From positions 1 to 64,000 of the forward strand of contig NZ_FMAY01000003.1 in assembly GCF_900094925.1 (NCBI RefSeq): 64,000 nt of DNA, read 5' to 3'. The notes below the pieces were generated by a model that was not told the DNA's origin, ran no database searches, and saw only the letters and a list, made by a program, of their open reading frames with translations. Made by a program: the position numbers and the translations under genes. This DNA is from Kosakonia oryzendophytica (GTDB taxonomy: Bacteria; Pseudomonadota; Gammaproteobacteria; Enterobacterales; Enterobacteriaceae). The stretch's first letter is position 1, and every line of letters begins with the position of its first letter. Below, piece by piece: positions 58,876-64,000 of the stretch.

Positions 58876-59499
58876 TTATTGGGGTGGCAGGGCAGCGATA
58901 ACCGAATCAATAGACGCGAGAGCATCTTGCCTGTTTTGACGCTTAACCTCTTCCCCTTTGGACATCCCTTCCGCCCGGATATAAAAGAGATCCTGAATAC
59001 CCAGGAAGGCAAAAAAGCCTTGCAGGTATTTTTCATGAAAATCCAATGCGGCAAAGGGCGGCTGTAAGTAAAAACCTCCGCGCGCCGAAACAAGAATGAT
59101 CTGCTTTCCCCCCGCCAACCCTACCGGGCCTGTGGAGGTGTATTGAAAGGTTTTTCCCGGCTGGGCGATGCGGTCTAACCATGCCTTTAATTGGGTGGAA
59201 ACGGAAAAGTTATACATTGGCGCACCAATCACAATCAGCTCGTTGGCCAGAAATTCATCCACCAGCGCCTGTGACACCTGATGTTCGGGCAGCGTTTGCG
59301 ATGCGTCTGTACCGCCAACCGGACGAAACCCCGCGGCAATGTCCGCAGTTAAGTGCGTAATGGGCTGATGCACCACATCGCGATAGGTGACCTGCGCATT
59401 GGGGTATTTTTCTTTTATTTTCCTCACGGTTTCGGCGGAAAGATGGCGGGTAACGGAATCCTCCGCCAGAATGCTTGAGTCGATATGCAGGATCTTCAT
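58876..59499 (-). CDS. FMN-dependent NADH:quinone oxidoreductase, AzoR-like
   Basis: This 207-residue flavodoxin-fold protein matches AzoR: an N-terminal phosphate-binding ILHIDSSILAEDSVTRHLS, GAPMYNFSVSTQLKAWLDRI and a SARGGFYL segment around the FMN. AzoR reduces azo dyes and quinones by two electrons and so protects from thiol stress. E. coli AzoR has 201 residues. It lies 30 bp after the hydrolase gene and 17 bp before yciI-like, and a GlxA-type regulator is divergent from the operon. It may be a second copy, so the symbol is left empty. Confidence 0.91.
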   Translation of the reverse strand: MKILHIDSSILAEDSVTRHLSAETVRKIKEKYPNAQVTYRDVVHQPITHLTADIAAGFRPVGGTDASQTLPEHQVSQALVDEFLANELIVIGAPMYNFSVSTQLKAWLDRIAQPGKTFQYTSTGPVGLAGGKQIILVSARGGFYLQPPFAALDFHEKYLQGFFAFLGIQDLFYIRAEGMSKGEEVKRQNRQDALASIDSVIAALPPQ

Positions 59500-59529
59500 G
59501 ATGTTCTCCGGTTATACATTCAGTCATGT

Positions 59530-60297
59530 TTATTTGAAGGATTGCGCAGCAGCATCAATAAAATCCGCCACGGCATCGGGGTGAGAAATCATCGACAGAT
59601 GCGAAGAGTAAAGTCGCGAGACGCGGGCCTGCATCTGCTGCGCAATCTGTGTCTGTACCGGGGTCGCTAATGCGCGATCATTTTCCGTAATCAGATACCA
59701 GGAGGGCTTATTTTCCCAGGCAGCATGGCTCACCGTTCCCTGAAAGGCGGCCACATTGATGGGCTGCTGCACCGCCGCCAGTTCGCGTGCTTTCGCTAAC
59801 GGAATATCGCCCGCCATCACCGTGTGGAATTGTTGCGGATCGTCTAACCAGACCCAGCCATTGGCATCGGGCGTTAAACCGCGCATTGGTGCTTTAAGTC
59901 TGTCGAGCAAGCCGTTAACCGACTCTCCGCTCGCCGGTGCTAACGCCGATAAATAGACCAGCCCGCGCACGTTGCGGCTATTGCCCGCCTGGCTTATCAC
60001 TGCGCCTGCCCATGAGTGTCCGACAAGCAAGACGTTGCCCGACTGACGATCCAGCACGCGCTCTGTCGCCCGGACGTCATCCTCAAGGGAGGTTAACGGG
60101 TTTTGCACTACCGCGACGTGGTAACCCCTGCCCTGTAACCGCTGAACAACCGCTGACCAGCCTGAGCCATCGGCAAACGCACCGTGCACCAGAACGATGT
60201 TTTTAATCACTGCCGCCTCCGCCACACCCGAAACCGCCCCCAGTAACACGGCACAAGACAGCATGGCCCTTCCCCAACCGCGTAAACGATGCAACAT
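59530..60297 (-). CDS. Secreted alpha/beta hydrolase
   Basis: This 255-residue protein has a signal peptide ending VAEAA near residue 29 and an alpha/beta-hydrolase fold with IVLVHGAFADGSGW (oxyanion region), nucleophile GHSWAGAV with Ser95, a YLSALAPASGES segment, and a late SHLSMISHPDAV with the catalytic histidine. It would act on an ester, amide or similar in the periplasm. It is the first gene of the operon with azoR- and yciI-like genes, divergent by 128 bp from an AraC-family gene. The substrate is unknown. Confidence 0.86.
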   Translation of the reverse strand: MLHRLRGWGRAMLSCAVLLGAVSGVAEAAVIKNIVLVHGAFADGSGWSAVVQRLQGRGYHVAVVQNPLTSLEDDVRATERVLDRQSGNVLLVGHSWAGAVISQAGNSRNVRGLVYLSALAPASGESVNGLLDRLKAPMRGLTPDANGWVWLDDPQQFHTVMAGDIPLAKARELAAVQQPINVAAFQGTVSHAAWENKPSWYLITENDRALATPVQTQIAQQMQARVSRLYSSHLSMISHPDAVADFIDAAAQSFK

Positions 60298-60425
60298 ACC
60301 CGCCCCCGACCTGTACTGGTCACGTTTTCAACAAGATGACGCTATTTTATGCACGGCGAAAAGCTATGGTAAGATGGCGAAATTGACAATAAACAGGCAA
60401 AACCCGCCAATTCAGGAGAACAGTC

Positions 60426-61436
60426 ATGCAGATTGCCATTATCGCCACGGAGGGCAGCATGATGTCCGCAGTAACCGGCCTGGCGGATATGTTCTGGATC
60501 ACCAACCAGTCACTACCTGCCGGTGAGGGCGATTTTCCGCATCCGCGCTTTGACAGCATCATTGTCAGCCATGACGGCAAACCAGTGCGCGATGCGCAAG
60601 GGCGTACGATTCCGGTGGATCATGCATTTGCCAGCGTGCCCGCCCCCGACATCATCCTCGCCTGTGGTATGGCGCTGGGGACGGACAGGCTTCCCGCCAG
60701 TCCCATCAACACGGCTGCCGACTGGCTACGTGCGCAGTACCAACGGGGGGCGATTATTGGCGGTGCTTGCGCCGGGGGATATATGCTGGGTGAAGCGGGT
60801 TTACTGGATGGCAAAGCCTGTGCAACCACCTGGTGGCTGTATCCCACCTTCCGCCAGCGTTACCCGCGCGCGAAAATGGTCTGGGGAAAGCCGCTGGTTG
60901 AAGATGGCAACATCATTACCACTGGCGGGCCATTATCCTGGGCCGATCTGGCGCTGCATATTATTCGTCGCCAAGCGGGAAAAGACGCGGCGCGTATTGC
61001 CGCTGATATGGCCGTCGCTGACAGTCAGCCTCTCTCACAGCAGCTCTATGCGCCACGCGGCTTTCTGAATGCCATTGACCCGATGCTATTGCGGGCGGAA
61101 CAACTGATTCGCTACGACAATCCGGCCATCACGGTGGAACAACTCGCCAGCGCACTGAACCTGAGCCCACGCACGCTGCACCGCAAGCTGGCCGGGTTAA
61201 CGCAGGAAAGCCCCAGGCATTTTATTACCCGTGTTCGCATTGAGTCTGCCTGCCTGTTGCTGGAAAACCCCACCGCCAATATCCGGCATATCGCCGCGGC
61301 GTGCGGTTACAGTGAGGATACGGCGTTCAGAAAAGCATTTGTCCAGCTTATGGGCATGACGCCCGCACAATATAAAAGATGGGTAGCCGACAGAAACGGC
61401 ACGCAACCACGCATTGACCCGCAGGAAGAACCATAA
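60426..61436 (+). CDS. GlxA-family AraC-type transcriptional regulator
   Basis: This 336-residue protein has an N-terminal DJ-1/PfpI domain (about residues 1-190) with a nucleophile-elbow cysteine Cys115 in GGACAGGYM, and a C-terminal AraC domain (about 225-325) with VEQLASALNLSPRTLHRKLAGLTQESP and ACGYSEDTAFRKAFVQ. GlxA-type regulators often sense small molecules through the DJ-1-like domain and control a divergent catabolic or detoxification operon. Here the divergent hydrolase-AzoR-YciI genes are the probable targets. An AGGAG ribosome site precedes the ATG. Confidence 0.91.
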   Translation: MQIAIIATEGSMMSAVTGLADMFWITNQSLPAGEGDFPHPRFDSIIVSHDGKPVRDAQGRTIPVDHAFASVPAPDIILACGMALGTDRLPASPINTAADWLRAQYQRGAIIGGACAGGYMLGEAGLLDGKACATTWWLYPTFRQRYPRAKMVWGKPLVEDGNIITTGGPLSWADLALHIIRRQAGKDAARIAADMAVADSQPLSQQLYAPRGFLNAIDPMLLRAEQLIRYDNPAITVEQLASALNLSPRTLHRKLAGLTQESPRHFITRVRIESACLLLENPTANIRHIAAACGYSEDTAFRKAFVQLMGMTPAQYKRWVADRNGTQPRIDPQEEP

Positions 61437-61459
61437 AAAAAGGCAGACGTCGGTCTGCC
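61437..61459 (-). terminator. Terminator of the YjbE-like gene
   Basis: GGCAGAC, a short loop and GTCTGCC on the plus strand are preceded by seven A residues; on the minus strand the hairpin is followed by TTTTTTTATGG. It lies about 58 bp beyond the YjbE-like stop and 2 bp from the convergent AraC stop. Confidence 0.85.
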
Positions 61460-61517
61460 AACGGTCATCCCTGGTAGGACAACAAAAGAGCGCATAAACC
61501 GCGCTGACTCACCGCTT

Positions 61518-61772
61518 TTACGGTGTGGTCGAGGTCGTGGTGGTGGTACTGGTATTTGTCGAGGTGGTGCTGCCATCGTTGCCGCCCCCCATCGATAATA
61601 AAAGCACGCCAGCAACGCCCACAACGATAGCCGTGCCGGTTAATGCAGAACTGCCAATTGCAATGTCCGACGCCTGACTCCCGGCGGCGGTGCCTTTTTC
61701 TGCCGGCGCGGCGTAACAAATTTCTGTCAGTGTTAAAGTGAAAAGTAAAATAATGCATTTTACAGGTAACAT
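61518..61772 (-). CDS. YjbE/GfcA-like threonine-rich secreted protein
   Basis: This 84-residue protein from the ATG at 61772 has a signal peptide ending CYA, then APAEKGTAAGSQASD, a hydrophobic glycine-rich middle (AIVVGVAGVLLLSMGGGNDG) and a tail of threonine and serine. Size and layout match YjbE and GfcA, small proteins encoded first in exopolysaccharide operons of E. coli (yjbEFGH and gfcABCDE). Here no yjbF, yjbG or yjbH homologue follows; the gene ends at a terminator. It is divergent from an RcsA-like gene, with an RcsAB-like box between. Confidence 0.75.
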   Translation of the reverse strand: MLPVKCIILLFTLTLTEICYAAPAEKGTAAGSQASDIAIGSSALTGTAIVVGVAGVLLLSMGGGNDGSTTSTNTSTTTTTSTTP

Positions 61773-61935
61773 AATGCTCGCCTCACTTTTTATTAATTTC
61801 GTAATTACTCTAAAACGGTATTTCCGAAGCGGATCGCAAATTAAGACATTCCTTGACAATATGAAAACAATTGGGAGATTCCTCAGTTTCTTTCACAACT
61901 GGAGGGTATTTCACAATTTGTCACAAAATGAAATT

Positions 61936-61949
61936 TAAGAATATCCTCA
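61936..61949. promoter_or_regulatory. RcsAB-like box between the YjbE-like and RcsA-like genes
   Basis: TAAGAATATCCTCA matches about 11 of 14 positions of the RcsAB box TAAGAATATTCCTA. A second, weaker candidate (GGGAGATTCCTCA) lies at 61873-61885, nearer the YjbE-like gene. In E. coli yjbE is controlled by the Rcs system. Binding here is inferred. Confidence 0.5.
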
Positions 61950-62073
61950 GTTAACAACATTTAAACGATATGATACAGATCAAAGAAGAAAGATAAGAAC
62001 GCCAAAATAGCCATTAAAAAGGCAAGTTATAAATTACACAGGCAAATTTCCAGACGCTCCGGGAGGGTGTAAC

Positions 62074-62640
62074 ATGGAAAGAAAAATAGACGTCATATTA
62101 TGCAAAATAAATTGCTCATACACAAAGAAAGGTATTATTCAACTCGCCAAAGAGATACGACACGGCAGCGGTTTACAGGTTGCCATTAACTTTACCGCTC
62201 CGTATTCCAGTCGGTATATTCTGGCTGTCACCAAAGGCCATTTTACACCGTTTACGCTGGTCGATTCCCCCGTAATAGTTATACCGGATAAAATACCGGT
62301 AGAGGTATTACTGGATATACTTACTGAGTTTATATATGGCCGCGTAAGCAGCCACGTTAAAACGGTCAGGCTTGGCCGTCAGGAAGTTGCAATACTGAAA
62401 GAGATGATTTTTGAAAAAAGTGACGATGATATATCCAACCTATTAAAAATCAACAAAAAAACCGTTTCCTCACACAAGGACAATATCAAAAAGAAAATTT
62501 CCGCCAATTCGAAAATTGATATTTTCTATGCTTTCAGTATCTTTTCGTTTGAAGATTGCGAACTGTCCTCAAGCGACGATGAAACACGCTACACGCAGTC
62601 CGGTTTTTTCCCAGAATATAAATATAAAATGGTATCCTGA
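62074..62640 (+). CDS. RcsA-like LuxR-type regulator
   Basis: This 188-residue protein has a C-terminal LuxR helix-turn-helix (about residues 95-160: RQEVAILKEMIFEKSDDDISNLL, then INKKTVSSHKDNIKKKI). The recognition segment KTVSSHKDNIKKKI is nearly the same as KTVSSHKGNIKRKI of RcsA, the auxiliary partner of RcsB. The N-terminal domain lacks the phosphoacceptor pattern of a receiver, as in RcsA. The gene is AT-rich compared with its neighbours and may have been acquired. A GGGAGGG ribosome site precedes the ATG. The tail (SSSDDETRYTQSGFFPEYKYK) extends beyond RcsA. Confidence 0.82.
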   Translation: MERKIDVILCKINCSYTKKGIIQLAKEIRHGSGLQVAINFTAPYSSRYILAVTKGHFTPFTLVDSPVIVIPDKIPVEVLLDILTEFIYGRVSSHVKTVRLGRQEVAILKEMIFEKSDDDISNLLKINKKTVSSHKDNIKKKISANSKIDIFYAFSIFSFEDCELSSSDDETRYTQSGFFPEYKYKMVS

Positions 62641-62867
62641 ATTTTCAATATAACTTGCATAGGGATTAACATTTCTCACCTGTCGTGCCGCACCCTTTGC
62701 TGTCATGATTTGCTTCAAGAAATGTTATGACCGATATTTGACTCAACAGCAGGAACGACATTAAGGCATCAGCAAGCAGATTGCTGATGCCTTTCCTGTT
62801 CTGACCAACAAATGTTAAAATCACATGTGCTTTTTATGCAACGTAACCACCATACATGAACGTATAA
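62641..62867. other. AT-rich gap with terminator after the RcsA-like gene
   Basis: A strong hairpin (GGCATCAGCAA at 62765-62775 paired with 62781-62791, followed by TTTCCTGTT) should end the RcsA-like transcript or that of a small RNA starting after the stop. Nothing else was recognised. Confidence 0.6.
62765..62794 (+). terminator. Terminator after the RcsA-like gene
   Basis: An 11-bp perfect stem with a GCAGA loop is followed by a short T-run. It lies about 125 bp beyond the RcsA-like stop. Confidence 0.75.
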
Positions 62868-62993
62868 TTACCCACTCTTTTTCCGCGTTCGCCGTACGCC
62901 TCCCATTTCTCTGGCGCGTAACATTTGTGTATGCTTATAAAAGGAACAAACAATTAAAACGAATAACATACCAATCAAAATAAAGCCCATCAT
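62868..62993 (-). CDS. Small single-span membrane protein, candidate
   Basis: This 41-codon frame begins with two ATGs (62993 and 62990) and reads MMGFILIGMLFVLIVCSF as one hydrophobic span, then a basic tail (YKHTQMLRAREMGGVRRTRK). That layout, with a positively charged C-terminal side, is typical of small bacterial inner-membrane proteins. The ribosome site is weak and no family is recognised, so it could be a chance frame. It lies in a gap otherwise free of genes. Confidence 0.42.
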   Translation of the reverse strand: MMGFILIGMLFVLIVCSFYKHTQMLRAREMGGVRRTRKKSG

Positions 62994-63274
62994 AATTATT
63001 TAGCCAATCCAGGTTGCTGTGACAGATAATTGTGCTGTGAGACATAAAGTATCGCAACCGCGCCATCATAAACCAGCCCGTAACCCGGTGGGTATATCGC
63101 TTTACCCTTTCTGCTTATAAATGAGCGAGATTTCCGCGCAAGCGAAGATAACCGCATTAGCCTGTATCTGATCGATTTATGAAACCCAGCATATCTCGTT
63201 TCAGGAATTCTCATCGCCAGCGTTCGGCCTAAAATAGGCCGCATCTGTAAAACAAAGACCTGAGGATATCACCG

Positions 63275-64000
63275 ATGAACCGCACATTAGCCGGCATACT
63301 ACTGACGCTGGCAGCCACTTCCGCCACTGCCGCCCCTTTACACCTGGAGGTGTATAACCCCCAGGAAAACGGCATTTTTGCCGTCTCATCCACGCTGGTT
63401 TCCGGGCCAACAGAGGCGATCCTGTTCGATGCGCAGTTCAGCGTACAGGACGGTGAAAAACTGGTGAAGATGATTAAAGCCAGCGGGAAAACCCTCAAAG
63501 AGATCGTGATCACCTCCGGCGATCCGGACTTCTATTTTGGTCTTGAACCGATTGTTAAAGCCTTCCCGCAGGTGAGCGTCGTCGCCTCGCCGCAGGTGGT
63601 AAAACATATTGAGGAGACCAAAGCCGCGAAGCTGGCCTTCTGGGGGCCACAAATGAAAGAAGGCGCACCACAGACCCTCATCGTCCCCCAACCGGTTGCT
63701 TCTGCGCGCTTCACGGTTGATGGAGAAACACTGGAACTTCGCCATCCGGACAGTTATGCCGCTTATGTCTGGATCCCGGCCAATAACGCGATCCTTGGCG
63801 GCACCGCCGTTTCCAGCGGCATCCATGTCTGGACAGCAGACACGCAAACGCCAGCAGCCCGTGCCGAATGGCGCCAGGTATTGAGTGAAATGCAGCGCCT
63901 TAAACCTCAGCAGGTGATCCCTGGTCACTATCTGGGCGCGCGCCCGGCGGGAGATGAGGCCATTCGCTTCACGGCGGATTACCTGCAACGCTTTGAACAA
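63275..64000 (+). CDS. Secreted metallo-beta-lactamase-fold protein lacking the HxHxDH motif, 3' end cut by window
   Basis: Only the first 242 codons are in the window. A signal peptide ends ATAA near residue 20. The fold is that of a metallo-beta-lactamase-like hydrolase: a beta core (FAVSSTLVSGPTEAILFDAQF), a motif-2 position reading TSGDPDFYFG (residues 80-89) instead of THxHxDHxxG, and a late VIPGHYLGARPAG. Two or three usual metal-binding histidines are therefore replaced; only the Asp is kept. Some subfamilies of this fold show this change. A GAGG ribosome site precedes the ATG. Activity is uncertain. Confidence 0.8.
   Translation, partial: MNRTLAGILLTLAATSATAAPLHLEVYNPQENGIFAVSSTLVSGPTEAILFDAQFSVQDGEKLVKMIKASGKTLKEIVITSGDPDFYFGLEPIVKAFPQVSVVASPQVVKHIEETKAAKLAFWGPQMKEGAPQTLIVPQPVASARFTVDGETLELRHPDSYAAYVWIPANNAILGGTAVSSGIHVWTADTQTPAARAEWRQVLSEMQRLKPQQVIPGHYLGARPAGDEAIRFTADYLQRFEQ

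Noticed and set aside
62996-63244. 82-codon minus-strand frame before the metallo-beta-lactamase-fold gene
   Set aside because: No family, no ribosome site and basic composition; it overlaps the promoter of the next gene.

Overview
The window looks like chromosomal DNA of an enterobacterium in the Enterobacter/Kosakonia/Klebsiella range. This rests on near-collinearity of a complete enterobactin locus with that of Escherichia coli, E. coli-like cstA, ybdD, fepA and an OmpC-type porin, Fur boxes, and about 55 % GC with AT-rich gene borders. The exact genus cannot be fixed from the sequence alone.

Layout. 1-2133: the 5' part of a two-partner secretion outer-membrane transporter (cut by the window edge) and a divergent TetR/short-chain dehydrogenase pair. 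2188-27198: ybdD, cstA and the enterobactin locus (entH-entA-entB-entE-entC, fepB, entS, fepD-fepG-fepC, entF-ybdZ-fes, fepA, entD). It makes, exports, re-imports and hydrolyses enterobactin, and four candidate Fur-controlled intergenic regions drive it. Where E. coli has fepE, this genome carries a periplasmic alpha/beta hydrolase and a chemoreceptor; a second chemoreceptor follows entD. 29735-35192: a five-gene DppABCDF-type peptide ABC transporter, interrupted by a 57-bp tandem repeat.

36100-49150 is the most interesting block. It appears to be a complete, dedicated reductive pyrimidine degradation system: a Thi5/NMT1-type ABC importer, a RutR-like TetR regulator, a PreT-PreA dihydropyrimidine dehydrogenase, a dihydropyrimidinase, an N-carbamoyl-beta-alanine amidohydrolase, a class III aminotransferase suited to beta-alanine, and a YdfG-like reductase suited to malonic semialdehyde. 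Both main operons are preceded by the same three elements in the same order: an NtrC-like half-site, a sigma-54 -24/-12 element about 70 bp downstream, and a RutR-like palindrome near the predicted start of transcription. This suggests joint control by nitrogen limitation and pyrimidine.

49449-58296: a degenerate EAL-HDOD protein, a LysR regulator, an OmpC-like porin, a DUF1471 protein, a CusRS/HprRS-like two-component system, a SoxS/RamA-like regulator and a third chemoreceptor. 58550-61436: a YciI protein, an AzoR-like quinone reductase and a secreted alpha/beta hydrolase, divergent from a GlxA-type AraC regulator. 61518-62640: an orphan YjbE-like threonine-rich secreted protein divergent from an RcsA-like LuxR regulator, with an RcsAB-like box between them. 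The window ends inside a secreted metallo-beta-lactamase-fold protein that lacks the usual HxHxDH motif.
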